Assembly: GCA_003725745.1 (NCBI GenBank)
Contig: RHDP01000001.1
Coordinates: 1,705,501 to 1,769,500, forward strand
Length of the DNA: 64,000 bases
Reading direction: 5' to 3'
From: Streptomyces sp. I6
GTDB lineage: Bacteria > Actinomycetota > Actinomycetes > Streptomycetales > Streptomycetaceae
A model generated the notes under the pieces. The model was not told the DNA's origin and ran no database searches. It worked only from the letters and a program-made list of their open reading frames with translations. A program made the translations under genes and the position numbers. Of the stretch, positions 17,474-27,386 are shown one piece after another. Position 1 is the stretch's first letter; every line of letters starts with the position of its first letter.

Positions 17474-17711
17474 CGTGCAGCACCGACCCCGAGCGGCGGC
17501 CGTCCCCCGCGGACCGCACGACACCTGCTCCCGGGCGGCCGTCCCTCACGTACCGCACGACGTGGATGATGCACCGCCGTCCCCAAAGGCCGTGCAACTC
17601 GGACCCCGGGCGGCCGTCCCCCGCGGACCGCACGACGCCGACCCCGCGCAACCGACCCCCGCGGACCGCACGACACGTGCGCCTGCGGAGCCCCGGAGCG
17701 GGGAGGCGGAG

Positions 17712-18653
17712 CTACGCCCGTTTCAGCGACAGCACCTCCGCCGCCGCGAAGGTCTCGTCCGGCGCCCGGTGGGCGTAGTACGGGCCGAGGACCCCCTCCA
17801 GCTCCTGGTACGAGAAGGTCTCCCCGGCCGCGTCGAACTGCGCCGCGACCCTCGGACGGTCGACGACCGCGACCATGCCGCCGTGCACGACGAGGACCTG
17901 CCCGGTGATACGGGACGCGGCCGGGGAGGCCAGGTAGCCCACGAGCGGTGCGACGTGTTCCGGGGCGAGCGGGTCGAGTTCGCCGGGAGCCGGTTCGGCG
18001 AGCCCGGCGAAGACGTCCTCGGTCATGCGCGTACGGGCCCGGGGGCATATGGCGTTGGCGGTGACCCCGTACTTCCGCAGCGCCAGCGCCGTGGAGGTGG
18101 TCAGGCCGACGATGCCGCCCTTGGCCGCCGCGTAGTTGGGCTGTCCGGCCGAGCCCGCGAGGAACGCCTCGGAGGAGGTGTTGACGATCCGGCCGTGGAC
18201 CGGGCCGCCCGACGCCTTGGCGCGTTCGCGCCAGTGTGCCGAGGCGAAGTGGGTGGTGTTGAAGTGCCCCTTGAGATGGACCCGGATCACCGAGTCCCAC
18301 TCGTCCTCGCTCATCGAGAAGATCATCCGGTCCCGGAGGATGCCCGCGTTGTTCACCAGGATGTCGAGCCTGCCGTAGGTGCAGGTGGCGAGCGCGACGA
18401 GGGATCCGGCCACCTCGAAGTCCGACACGTCGCCCGTGTGGGCGACCGCCCGGCCGCCCGCCGCCCGGATCTCCTCCGCCACCCGCTCGGCGGGGGCGGT
18501 GGACGCCTCGCCCGAGCCGTCGCGGCCCGGCTGCCCGTAGTCGTTGACGACCACCGCCGCGCCGAGCCGGGCGAGTTCGAGCGCCTCGGCCCGGCCGAGG
18601 CCGCGGCCGGCGCCCGTGACGATCGCGGACAGGTCCCGCAGTGGGTGTGACAT
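17712..18653 (-). CDS. Short-chain dehydrogenase, Hsd4A/ChsB1-like 3-hydroxyacyl-CoA dehydrogenase
   Basis: The 313-residue SDR has the cofactor motif VTGAGRGLGRAEALELARLG (residues about 12-31), NNAG, the catalytic Ser in NTSSEAF and Tyr/Lys in PNYAAAKGG. The insertion VVNDYGQPGRDG and a C-terminal extension ending in SLKRA are typical of the HSD17B4-like 3-hydroxyacyl-CoA dehydrogenases used in beta-oxidation of steroid side chains (Hsd4A/ChsB1, from memory). NAD-dependent oxidation of a 3-hydroxyacyl-CoA is the likely reaction. ATG 18653 lies 11 bases after the alcohol dehydrogenase stop, so the two are one operon. No frameshift is needed. Substrate assignment rests on context: KstR, CYP125, FadA5-like and MaoC genes are in the same window. 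Confidence 0.82.
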   Translation of the reverse strand: MSHPLRDLSAIVTGAGRGLGRAEALELARLGAAVVVNDYGQPGRDGSGEASTAPAERVAEEIRAAGGRAVAHTGDVSDFEVAGSLVALATCTYGRLDILVNNAGILRDRMIFSMSEDEWDSVIRVHLKGHFNTTHFASAHWRERAKASGGPVHGRIVNTSSEAFLAGSAGQPNYAAAKGGIVGLTTSTALALRKYGVTANAICPRARTRMTEDVFAGLAEPAPGELDPLAPEHVAPLVGYLASPAASRITGQVLVVHGGMVAVVDRPRVAAQFDAAGETFSYQELEGVLGPYYAHRAPDETFAAAEVLSLKRA

Positions 18654-18664
18654 CGCGGTCCCCC

Positions 18665-19740
18665 TCAGATCTCGATACAGGTGCGCAGTGCCTCGCCCGT
18701 CCGCATCTGGGTCAGGGCCTCGTTGATCTCGGTCAGCCGAACCCGGTGGGTGATGAGCGACTCCAGGTCGATCCGCCCGCGCGCCACAGCGCGATGGCCC
18801 GTTCGTAGGAGCGGAGCACATCACCGCCGCCGTACAGCGACGGCAGGATGCGCTTCTCGTCGAAGAACAGCTCGAACATGTTGAGCTGGAGGAAGTCGTC
18901 CATCGCCCCGGCGCCGACGATGCACAGGGTCCCGCCGCGCCGGGTCGTCTCGTACGCCGTCCTCGCGGTGGCCGACTTGCCGACGACCTCGAAGACGTAG
19001 TCGAAACCCTCCCCGCCGGTGATCCGCTGCTTCGCGTCACCGAGCGCGTCGGGCGCGACGGCCTCGGTGGCGCCGAACCTCAGCGCCGCCTCCCGCCGTG
19101 AGGCGACCGGGTCGACGGCGACGATCTGCGCGGCGCCCTGCACCCGGGCACCCTGGATGGTGGAGATGCCCACACCGCCGCAGCCGATGACGGCGACCGA
19201 CGAACCGGGCTCCACCCGGGCGGTGTTGACGGCCGCGCCGAGGCCGGTGGTGACACCGCAGCCGATGAGCGCAGCGATCTCGTACGGGACGTCGTCGGGG
19301 ATCGGGACCGCGCAGCCGGCGTCGACGACGACCTCCTCCACGAAGGTGCCGGTCCCGGCGAAACCGAACACATCGCCGCCGGGGCGCCTGAAGTTGGGCG
19401 TGCCCGCGTTCATGAATCCGGCGAGGCAGAGCTGGGTCTGACCGCGCCGGCAGGCCGGACAGCTCCGGCAGGCGGGCAGCCAGCACAGCAGCACCCGGTC
19501 GCCCTGACTGACGGCGGTCACGCCGTCGCCGACGTCGAGCACCTCCCCGGCGCCCTCGTGGCCCGGGACGAACGGCGCGGGCTGCGGCAGCACCCCGCTC
19601 ATCGCGGAGACGTCCGAATGGCACAGACCGGTCGCCCTGACCCGGATCCTCACCTTGCCCGGGCCGAAGCCCACCGCCTCGACGTCGTCGAGGACGTCGA
19701 GCTTGTCCTGGCCGATCTCGTGCAGTACGGCAGCGCGCAT
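18665..19740 (-). CDS. Zinc-dependent alcohol dehydrogenase (break near 18776)
   Basis: A class III-type medium-chain dehydrogenase of 358 residues. Catalytic zinc ligands are in GLCHSDV and VPGHEGAGEV; the structural zinc loop is CRSCPACRRGQTQLC. The nucleotide-binding motif is VAVIGCGGVGISTIQGA, followed by a GATEAVAP strand. The last 35 residues are out of frame as written; adding one G at about 18776 gives RIDLESLITHRVRLTEINEA and a stop at 18667-18665. Such enzymes oxidise long-chain or hydroxymethylated alcohols; with CYP125 and an aldehyde dehydrogenase nearby, oxidation of a terminal steroid alcohol is a reasonable inference. ATG 19740 sets the N-terminus MRAAVLHEIGQDKLDV. Confidence 0.85.
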
Positions 19741-19849
19741 GGGGTGCGTCCTCTTCGGGAGTCGGGCTTCGGTCGGGTCGTCCTCGCCGCCGTTCACGGG
19801 TGCGGGGGGTGCACGGCGGGCTGATCGGCTGGGCACGGCGTCGGCCCGG

Positions 19850-20045
19850 CGTCCGGGCGGTCTTACGGCTGGTCTTACGGGCGGTCCGGGTGGCCGGGCG
19901 GTCCGGGTGGCCGGGCGGTCCGGGTGGCCCTGCGGGTCTGTCTGGTGACCGGGTGGCCCTGCGGGCCGTCCCGGCGTGCGGGCCTGCGGGCGGGTGCCCG
20001 GTGGCGGGCGGCCCGGCGCGGTGGCCCGGTGGCCCGGTGGCTCTA
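19850..20045. repeat. GGCCGGGCGGTCCGGGT-type repetitive spacer
   Basis: The 360-base gap between the MaoC gene and the alcohol dehydrogenase is largely made of 15-17 base imperfect repeats (GGTCCGGGTGGCCGGGC and relatives). No gene, terminator hairpin or operator-like palindrome was recognised, so the downstream dehydrogenases may be read from the MaoC promoter. Confidence 0.55.
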
Positions 20046-20101
20046 CGTTCCGGTCCGCTCTCGGGGGCGTGTCGGTCCGGTGTACCCGGCGGGACACCTC
20101 G

Positions 20102-20956
20102 TCAGGCGTGGTCGACCACGGTGTCCGCGAGCACGGGTGCGTCGTCCCGCTCCACGGCCGTCACCACCGCCTGGACGCGGCCCTCGCCCGCCCACATGCG
20201 GATGCGCAGGGTCTCTCCGGGGAACACCACCCCGGCGAAACGGGTGCCGTACGACCGGACGCGGGTGACGTCCCCGCCGAGGAGCGTGTCGACGATCGCC
20301 TTGAGCGTCATGCCGTACGTGCACAGGCCGTGCAGGATGGGCCGGTCGAAGCCCGCGAGTTTCGCGAACTCCGGGTCGGCGTGCAGCGGGTTCCAGTCGC
20401 CGGAGAGCCGGTAGAGGAGCGCCTGGTCCTCGCGGACGGGCCGCTCCACGGTCCGGTCCGGCTCGCGGTCCGGCTGACCGGTGCCGACGGAGGGGCCTCG
20501 TTCGCCGCCGAAGCCGCCCTCCCCGCGGACGAAGATCTGCGCGTCGCTCGTCCACAGCGGGCCGTCCCCGTCGGCAGCTTCGGAGCGCAGTACGAGGACC
20601 GCGGCCTTGCCCTTGTCGTAGACGGCTGCGACACGGGACGTGCTGGTGGCCCGGCCGCCGGCGGGGATGGGGCGGTGCAGGGTGACCGACTGGCCGCCGT
20701 GCAGCACCGCGGCGAGGTCGATGTCGATGCCCGGGGCGGAGAGCCCGCCGACCACGCCCATGCCCGCTCCGGCGACGGTGGCGAAGCTGGGCAGCACATG
20801 CAGCCGGGACTCGAGGGTGTAGCGCAGTTCGTCGGGGTCCGTGGCCGGCACGCCGGCGCCGATCCCGAGGTGGTAGAGCTGGACGTCCTTGTGGTCCCAG
20901 CTGATCTCGGCACTGCGGGGTTCAGCGGCGATCGCCTTGGCGGCGTCGATGGGCAT
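20102..20956 (-). CDS. MaoC-family enoyl-CoA hydratase, Hsd4B/ChsH3-like
   Basis: A double-hotdog hydratase of 284 residues. The C-terminal half has the hydratase-2 motif YRLSGDWNPLHADPEFA followed by GFDRPILHGLCTYG, carrying the catalytic Asp and His. The N-terminal half (DVQLYHLGIGAGVPATDPDE, RLHVLPSFATVAG) matches the steroid-side-chain hydratases next to KstR in mycobacteria (Hsd4B type, from memory). It would hydrate an enoyl-CoA to a 3-hydroxyacyl-CoA, the substrate for the SDR downstream. Two palindromic sites lie upstream, a perfect KstR-like palindrome at 21074-21089 and a CTGAC-type site at 21137-21151, so it is probably the first gene of a regulated unit including the two dehydrogenases. 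Confidence 0.87.
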   Translation of the reverse strand: MPIDAAKAIAAEPRSAEISWDHKDVQLYHLGIGAGVPATDPDELRYTLESRLHVLPSFATVAGAGMGVVGGLSAPGIDIDLAAVLHGGQSVTLHRPIPAGGRATSTSRVAAVYDKGKAAVLVLRSEAADGDGPLWTSDAQIFVRGEGGFGGERGPSVGTGQPDREPDRTVERPVREDQALLYRLSGDWNPLHADPEFAKLAGFDRPILHGLCTYGMTLKAIVDTLLGGDVTRVRSYGTRFAGVVFPGETLRIRMWAGEGRVQAVVTAVERDDAPVLADTVVDHA

Positions 20957-21073
20957 GGGGATGCTGCTCCTTGGTTCCTTGGCTCCCGGAGGGAGTGGAA
21001 GACCTCGGTGCGGCCGTCCGCACCGTCGGCCACACCGAGGCCGTACGGGGCCGGCCGCTCGACGAGCCCTGTT

Positions 21074-21089
21074 CTAGAACGCGTTCTAG
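21074..21089. promoter_or_regulatory. KstR-like operator upstream of the MaoC gene
   Basis: CTAGAACGCGTTCTAG is a perfect 16-bp palindrome containing TAGAACNNGTTCTA, the form of site bound by the mycobacterial cholesterol repressor KstR. It lies about 118 bases upstream of the MaoC start. A KstR-type gene is present at 42295. Confidence 0.8.
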
Positions 21090-21136
21090 GCCGGTTGACC
21101 TCATGTATAACGCACCCCCATCGCTTGTGAAGGCTA

Positions 21137-21151
21137 CTGACGGAACGTCAG
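21137..21151. promoter_or_regulatory. CTGAYG-type palindrome upstream of the MaoC gene
   Basis: CTGACGGAACGTCAG is a perfect inverted repeat of CTGACG around a three-base centre. Related sites precede the LLM oxidoreductase, the aldehyde dehydrogenase and CYP125, so it is likely an operator for a second, unidentified regulator. Confidence 0.65.
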
Positions 21152-21279
21152 ATCAGTGTGTCTGGCGGGTCGCACGGACGCACGGGGCCGCCGCTCGGGG
21201 CCCTGCGACGGCCTCTTCGCGCGATCCGTGAGCCGCCTCGGCGCACGGATCCCGCTCCACACGGCACCCCGGGGCGCCC

Positions 21280-21415
21280 ACCGGCATCCGCCGATATCCA
21301 CGGGTATCCACCGCCACCCACTGCCACCCACCCGCACCCACCGGCACCCACCGGCACCCACCGGCACCCGGAAACGCCCGCACCCGGAGTACCCGCACCC
21401 GGCACCCGGCGGGCA
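21280..21415. repeat. CACCGGCACC-type microrepeat
   Basis: Imperfect tandem copies of CCACCGGCACC and CCACCGCCACC occupy the region just upstream of the response-regulator-like gene. A similar CCGCACCCGCACTCGCACTCG tract follows that gene at about 21952-21990. Confidence 0.55.
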
Positions 21416-21436
21416 CTTCAGCCGTATCCTGATGCG

Positions 21437-21933
21437 ATGGACGAAATGCCCCACGATCGGCGGTCCGGAAGGTCCGTCCGGGTTCTGCTCGCGGAGGACC
21501 AGGGGACGAGCGGCGGCCTCGCGCTACTGCTCGGCATGGAGAAGGACTTGACGGTCGTGGCGCAGGTGGCCGCGGGCGACGCCCTCGTCGACTCGGCGCT
21601 CGTCACCCGGCCCGATGTGGCGCTGCTGGACATCGAACTGCCCGGCCTCGGCAGGCTGGACGCGGCAGCGCTCCTCCGGGACGAGGTGCCGGACTGCCGG
21701 GTGCTGGTCCTGACCACGTACGCCAGGCCCGGTGCCCTGCGGCGGGCGTTGGAGGCCGGGGCGGCTGGGTTCCTCGTCAAGGACGGCCCGGTGGAAGAAC
21801 TGGCGGACTCGATCCCCGGGTGGTACGCGGGGAGACGGTCGTCGATCCGGCCCTCGCGGCGACGGCAGCGGACGCGGAGCCGGGTCCGCCGGACGTACGG
21901 GCGGCCGGCCGGGAAGGGAACGTGCGGGCCTGA
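21437..21933 (+). CDS. Response-regulator receiver protein lacking its DNA-binding domain (break near 21820)
   Basis: A receiver domain of the NarL/FixJ type: acidic pocket AEDQGT, phosphorylation site D65 in ALLDIELPG, T93 in VLTTYARPG and K115 in FLVKDGPVEELA. Adding one C to the CCCC run near 21820 restores the usual RVVRGETVVDPALAATA segment, after which relatives have a LuxR-type helix-turn-helix. Here the corrected frame runs only to GREGNVRA and stops at 21931, so the output domain is missing. The gene is probably a truncated regulator, or it could act as a stand-alone receiver. No histidine kinase gene adjoins it. ATG 21437 is the natural start; the ribosome binding site is weak. Confidence 0.65.
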
Positions 21934-22166
21934 CCCGTAGCGCCGCGCACCCCGCACCCGCACCCGCACCCGCACTCGCACTCGCACTCGAACCGTTCGA
22001 CAGGACCCGGCCTTCGGCAGGACCCGGCCGAGGACTCCGGCGACCGCGCACCTCGCCCCACGCACTCCGCACACTCCGCATCCGATCCGCTCCGCGCGGA
22101 CTGCGCTCCCCGCCCCGCACCCCGCATCCCCGCGAACCGTGCTCCGCACCAGCGCGCGGACCGCGT

Positions 22167-23621
22167 TCAGGACGGGCGCTCGCGGTCCTTCGGCAGCCAC
22201 AGCAGCATCAGCAGCACGCAACCGAACAGGATTGCCGTACCGGTCCTGAAGGCGAGGGCGTACCCGGCCGTCAGCGCCTCGGGGGACATCGAGCCGCCGG
22301 TACGGGCCGCGGCCACCGTCGCGAGGACGGAGAGGCCGAGCGCCCCGCCCATCACCCGCGAGGTGTTGACCAGGCCGGAGACGACGCCGGCGTCGCCCGG
22401 TGCGGCACCCGAGGTGGCCAGGGAGGCGAGCGGTGTCCCCGCCAGCCCCGCGCCGGCCATCATCACGATGCCCGGAAGCATGATCCCGGTCACGTACGAG
22501 CCGTGCGCGTCCATCGTGGACTGCCAGCCGAAACCGGCCGCGGACACCAGCACTCCCAGCACGGCGACACGGCGCGCGCCGGAGACGCGCATCAGCCGCG
22601 GGGCGAACTTGGCGCCGAGGACGACCGCGAGGGAGCTGGGCATGAGGGCCAGCCCGGCCGCCATCGGACTGTAGTGCAGCACGTTCTGGGCGTAGAGCGT
22701 CATGAAGTACCACATGCAGAACATGGCGGCGCCGCAGGTGAACATCGCCGCGTTCGCCGCCGCCACCGACCGCGTCCGGAACAGCTTCAGCGGCATGAGG
22801 GGCGTCCGCGAACGGGCCTCCACCGCGACGAACGCCCCGAGCAGCGTCAGTCCGGCGCTCAGGGGCAGCAGGGCCGAGGGAGCGGTCCAGCCGTCCCGCT
22901 CGGTCTGCACGATGCCGTAGGCGAGCGTCGCGAGGCCCGCCGTGACGAGCACCGCGCCCGGCAGGTCCAGCCGGCGCCGCTCCCCGCACGGCTCTCCACG
23001 AGCCACCATGCGCCGAGGACGACGGCGGCCGCACCGATGGGCACATTGACCAGCAGGGTCCAGCGCCAGGACAGGGCCTCGGTGAGCACCCCTCCGACGA
23101 GTCCGCCCGCCGCTCCGCCGCCCGCCCCGACGGCGGTCCAGGTGGCGATGGCACGGGCCCGGGCGGGGCCCTCCGGCACGGCGGAGGTCAGCAGCGTCAG
23201 CGTCGAGGGGGCGAGGACGGCCGCGCCCAGGCCCTGGCCGGCCCGCGCGGTGAGCAGTTGCCAGCCCTCCTGCGCGAGTCCGCCCGCCAGCGACGCGACG
23301 GTGAACACCCCCAGCCCCAGCAGGAACATCCGTTTGCGTCCGTAGAGATCGCCCGCCCGTCCGCCGAGGAGCATGAACCCGGCGAGGACGATCGAGTACG
23401 CGTTGACGACCCACTGGAGCCCGGCGGCGCTCAGCCCCAGGTCGGCCCGGATCGACGGCAGCGCGGTGTTGACCACGGAGATGTCCAGCACCACGAGGAA
23501 CTGCCCGGCGCAGGCCGCCAGCACCACCGCCCACATGCGCTGCCCGGCGCCGTCGGCACGCCCCGCGGCCGGTGGGACGAGGTCTGGGGTGCCGAGTGCG
23601 GCGCGCTGGACGTGGGTCATG
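22167..23621 (-). CDS. MFS drug-resistance-type transporter, 14-TM family (break near 22993)
   Basis: A DHA2-type major facilitator with about 14 membrane segments. Family motifs are clear: FLVVLDISVVNTALPSIR (motif D1), WVVNAYSIVLAGFMLLGG, GDLYGRKRMFLLG (motif A), and WRWTLLVNVPIGAAAV (motif C region). The second half (FTCGAAMFCMWYFMTLYAQN, GYALAFRTGTAILFGCVLLM) is in another frame as written; adding one G at about 22993 (GTGCGGGGAGCGG) joins ESRAGERRRLDLPGAVLV. Such pumps export drugs or metabolites by proton antiport. Start: ATG 23621 has GGGAG 10 bases upstream, whereas ATG 23630 is too close to that site. No regulator is adjacent except the truncated receiver gene. Confidence 0.87.
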   Translation of the reverse strand, partial: HDPRPARRTRHPRPRPTGRGACRRRRAAHVGGGAGGLRRAVPRGAGHLRGQHRAAVDPGRPGAERRRAPVGRQRVLDRPRRVHAPRRTGGRSLRTQTDVPAGAGGVHRRVAGGRTRAGGLATAHRAGRPGPGRGRPRPLDADAADLRRAGGPRPGPCHRHLDRRRGGRRSGGRTRRRGAHRGPVLALDPAGQCAHRCGRRRPRRMVARGEPCGERRRLDLPGAVLVTAGLATLAYGIVQTERDGWTAPSALLPLSAGLTLLGAFVAVEARSRTPLMPLKLFRTRSVAAANAAMFTCGAAMFCMWYFMTLYAQNVLHYSPMAAGLALMPSSLAVVLGAKFAPRLMRVSGARRVAVLGVLVSAAGFGWQSTMDAHGSYVTGIMLPGIVMMAGAGLAGTPLASLATSGAAPGDAGVVSGLVNTSRVMGGALGLSVLATVAAARTGGSMSPEALTAGYALAFRTGTAILFGCVLLMLLWLPKDRERPS

Positions 23622-23699
23622 GGCGTCATACTCCCAGGCACCTGTTGATCCGTACATCCGGATTTCGGCGGACGGGAGCCGGGCCGCTGGTCCTAGGAC

Positions 23700-24085
23700 T
23701 GGGAGCGCGACCGGCGCGCGCCGTGCCTGCCCGGTGACGATCGCGCGCGACGCGCCGCCCTCGCCTCGTCACCATCCCCGGCGCCGCTACCACCGCCGCC
23801 CTCGCGGCCGCCCCCGGCACCGTCTTCGCCGCTGCCACCGCCGCCTTCGTCAGGGCCGTCACCGCCGTCACCGCCGTCGGCGCCCCGCTCGCTGCGCAGG
23901 GTCGCGGCCGTACCGCGCGCAGCCCCGGCAGCGGATGCCGCCGAGGCCCCACCACCCCGGGCACCGGCAGCACGAACCGCTGCCGCACCCGCCCCGACCG
24001 CACGAACCGCTGCCGCACCCGCCCCGGCCGGGCCACTCGCCGGCCCGGTGGGCCCGGACGGGGCCGGCCGTTGCCGCACCCGCCG
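23700..24085. other. Low-complexity spacer with a 30-bp direct repeat
   Basis: No gene recognised. GCACGAACCGCTGCCGCACC followed by CGCCCCG occurs twice in tandem at about 23970-24027. The rest is GC-rich, with Ala/Gly or Pro/Arg-type translations in every frame. Confidence 0.5.
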
Positions 24086-24100
24086 CGCCCGTGCCGCCCC

Positions 24101-25291
24101 TCACCCCTTCCGCAGCACCGTCACCACCGCCGCGCCGCCCAGCCCGATGTTGTGCGCGAGCCCGGTGCGCGCCCCCGGGACCTGACGCGGTCCCGCCTCT
24201 CCGCGGAGCTGCCAGGTGAGTTCCGCCGCCTGGGCGAGGCCCGTCGCGCCCAGCGGGTGGCCCTTGGAGATCAGCCCGCCCGACGGGTTGACCACCCACC
24301 GGCCCCCGTACGTCGTCGCCCCGGACTCCACGAGCTTTCCGGACCCGCCGTCCGGGCACATGCCGAGCGCCTCGTACGTCAGCAACTCGTTGATCGAGAA
24401 GCAGTCGTGCAGCTCGATGACGTCGACGTCCTCGATGCCGAGCCCGGACGCCTCGAACGCCCGGCGGGCCGCGGACCGGGACATGGGCGTGCCGACGACG
24501 TCGACGCAGGAGCCCGAGGCGAAGGACTCGGCGGTGTCGGTGGCCATCGCCTGACCGGCGATCTCGACCGCCCTGTCGTGGAGGCCGTGTGCGACGACGA
24601 ACCGTTCGGAGACGACCACGGCCGCTGCGGCCCCGTCGGAGGTGGGTGAGCACTGGAGGCGGGTGAGCGGCAGGTGGACCGCCTTGTCGGCGAGGATCTC
24701 GTCCACCTCGTACACCTCGCGGAACTGTGCGTACGGGTTGGCGGCGGAGTGCCGGTGGTTCTTGGCGGCCACGGCGGCGAGCTGCCGCTCGGTGGTGCCG
24801 TGGCGCTCCATGTGCTCGCGGGCCGCGTTGCCGAAGATCTGGGCGGTGGGCGGGGTCCGCTCGAAGCCGTGGGCGGCGGCCATGATCCCGTAGTGCCGGG
24901 CGACGGGTGAGGCGGCGAAGTCCCCGCCGTCCGTTCCCCCGCCGAGTGCTCCCTTCCTCATCTGCTCGAAGCCCAGGGCCAGTACGCAGTCGCTGAGCCC
25001 GCCCGCGACGAACTGCCGCGCCATCATCAGCGCCGTGGAGCCGGTGGCGCAGTTGTTGCTGACGTTGTAGACGGGCACTCCGGTGAGTCCGAGTTCGTAC
25101 ACGGCGCGCTGCCCGGCCGTGGAGGGCTGGAAGCAGTAGCCGACCGGGACCTGCTGGACGAGTTCGTACGGGATGCCGGCGTCGGCGAGGGCCGCGGTGC
25201 CGGCCTCCTTCGCCATGTCCGGGTAGCGCCAGTCCCTCGACTCGGGTTTCTCGAACTTCGTCATCCCGACACCGACGATGTAGCTCTTCAC
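24101..25291 (-). CDS. SCP2/Ltp-type thiolase (lipid-transfer protein)
   Basis: A 396-residue thiolase-like protein beginning VKSYIVGVGMTKFEKPESRD. The nucleophile cysteine is in NVSNNCATGSTALMMA, the catalytic His in SKGHPLGATGLAQ. The second cysteine motif of degradative thiolases is replaced by AHNIGLGGAAVV, as in SCP-X/Ltp proteins. These cleave or retro-aldol-split CoA-activated side chains; the Ltp group acts on steroid side chains in mycobacteria and rhodococci. GTG 25291 is chosen because AAGGAG lies 8 bases upstream. A KstR-like site lies at 25627-25640 and a very stable hairpin at 25368-25416 sits in the leader. No frameshift. Confidence 0.88.
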   Translation of the reverse strand: MKSYIVGVGMTKFEKPESRDWRYPDMAKEAGTAALADAGIPYELVQQVPVGYCFQPSTAGQRAVYELGLTGVPVYNVSNNCATGSTALMMARQFVAGGLSDCVLALGFEQMRKGALGGGTDGGDFAASPVARHYGIMAAAHGFERTPPTAQIFGNAAREHMERHGTTERQLAAVAAKNHRHSAANPYAQFREVYEVDEILADKAVHLPLTRLQCSPTSDGAAAAVVVSERFVVAHGLHDRAVEIAGQAMATDTAESFASGSCVDVVGTPMSRSAARRAFEASGLGIEDVDVIELHDCFSINELLTYEALGMCPDGGSGKLVESGATTYGGRWVVNPSGGLISKGHPLGATGLAQAAELTWQLRGEAGPRQVPGARTGLAHNIGLGGAAVVTVLRKG

Positions 25292-25367
25292 CGGAGGGAC
25301 TCCTTCGGTCTCGAAGCGGTCGGTCCGCGGCCCCACCGGAGCCGTCGGTCCGCGGCCGTACCCGAAG

Positions 25368-25416
25368 CCGCCTGCCCGGGGCGGTCCCTCCCGGAGGGTC
25401 CGCCCCGGGCAGGCGG
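25368..25416. promoter_or_regulatory. Large perfect hairpin in the thiolase leader
   Basis: CCGCCTGCCCGGGGCGG at 25368-25384 and its exact complement at 25400-25416 enclose a second small stem (CCCTC/GAGGG). The element lies about 77 bases upstream of the thiolase start and downstream of the KstR-like site. It may end transcription from the right or regulate the leader. Confidence 0.6.
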
Positions 25417-25626
25417 TCCCGGGAGGGCCTGGGTGCCCGGTCGGTCCCGGCCGGGCACCCGGTCGTCGCCGAACGGTCCGAGCGGGCGCTCGGCGAGCGT
25501 GTGGGGCTTCGGGCGGTACGGGGCCGCGCGGCCGGCAGCGCACGGAGTCCGCGAGAGCGCGCTGGTCGTGAGCGGTCGCGGCACGTCCGCTCCCCGTGCG
25601 GCGGAGGCCCCGACCGAGCGGCAGAG

Positions 25627-25640
25627 TAGAACACGTTCCT
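25627..25640. promoter_or_regulatory. KstR-like operator upstream of the Ltp thiolase
   Basis: TAGAACACGTTCCT matches TAGAACNNGTTCTA with the inner half-sites perfect. It lies about 336 bases upstream of the thiolase start, followed on the far side by a partial second palindrome (CTGATGGAAGGCCAG at 25643-25657). No other gene lies between it and the thiolase. Confidence 0.65.
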
Positions 25641-25818
25641 ATCTGATGGAAGGCCAGCGGAGCGCCGAATCACTCGCGGCCGCCCGGGAACGGAACACGG
25701 CGCCCGGCCGCCCGAGCCCGCGATGACCAGCCCGGGACACGGCGCCCGGCCACCCGGGAACGGGCCCGCTGCCGTACCGGACGCCCCGCGCGGCCCGTCG
25801 GGACCGGCACACCCCGCC

Positions 25819-26100
25819 TCAGACGGGGAACGAGAACGCCCTGCCGCCGCCTTCCTTGACCGCCTCCACGGCCGCCTGGTGCACGGCCCGCCCCACGTCC
25901 TCGTCGTCGGCGGGCACGGGGCTGCCCTGCACGGCGTACCATTCGGTCGCCCCGGTGTGCTGGACGGTCACCTGCGCCAGGCCGTCGATCCAGGTGGTGT
26001 GGACGGTCACGTCCCCCGTGATCGGACCACCCTCCGTGGTCATGACCCCGCCGGTGCCGGCGATGATCCCCTGAGTGGTCCACGTCGCCCAGGTGTCCAT
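25819..26100 (-). CDS. Small hypothetical protein, 93 aa
   Basis: ATG 26100 has GGAGG five bases upstream. The product begins MDTWATWTTQGIIAGTGGVM, has alternating hydrophobic/polar strands (VTVHTTWIDGLAQVTVQHTG) and a helical part (DEDVGRAVHQAAVEAVKEGG), ending RAFSFPV. It resembles a small alpha/beta fold; the family is not recognised. It is uninterrupted and its start is well supported, but I cannot give it a function. It is not obviously linked to its neighbours. Confidence 0.65.
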   Translation of the reverse strand: MDTWATWTTQGIIAGTGGVMTTEGGPITGDVTVHTTWIDGLAQVTVQHTGATEWYAVQGSPVPADDEDVGRAVHQAAVEAVKEGGGRAFSFPV

Positions 26101-26646
26101 GGCGCCTCCGCAGCAGTCGTCGTCCCGGGCGCTCGCCGGGCAGCTCTCGTGCGTGTGTCCATCGTGTCCCCAATCCGGCCGAAGCACCCCTCGGCGCCGG
26201 ACGACCGCACGCGGAGGGCGGGCCGGCGGACACGGGAGCTGCGCGAAACGGAACGCTGGGGCTGCGCGAAGCGGAAAGGCTGAGGCGGTACGAAGCGGAA
26301 AGGCTGGGGCGGTACGCGAACGGGGACAGGGCCGGCCGCACGCGACGAGCGGCCGGCCGATCAGGGCGCCGCTCAGCAGCCGGGGACCGCGCGCGGCACC
26401 GGCCGGGGACAAGCCCGAGGGCGCCGGGTACGGGTTCGACGAAGCGGGCGGCGGCCGCGGTGGCGGCGTGGAGCGTCACCGGCCTGAACGGATCACCGGC
26501 CTGAACGGATCACCAGCGTGCGCGGATGCGCGGGGCGCGCTCCGGCACCGGAAGCCATGTCGCCCGGAAGCCATGTCGCCCACCACCCGGGCCCGCCGGG
26601 CCAGGACCCGCGCCCGCGCTGCCCACCACCCCCGCCTACCATGTGA

Positions 26647-27354
<708 letters not shown>

Positions 27355-27386
27355 GGTACCGCCCGGTCATCCCCTAGCATCACGAC

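Noticed and set aside
19741-20101. Gene on the minus strand between MaoC and ADH with Pro/Arg-rich product
   Set aside because: The frame is open only because of the GGCCGGGCGGTCCGGG repeat; the ADH start at 19740 is well defined.
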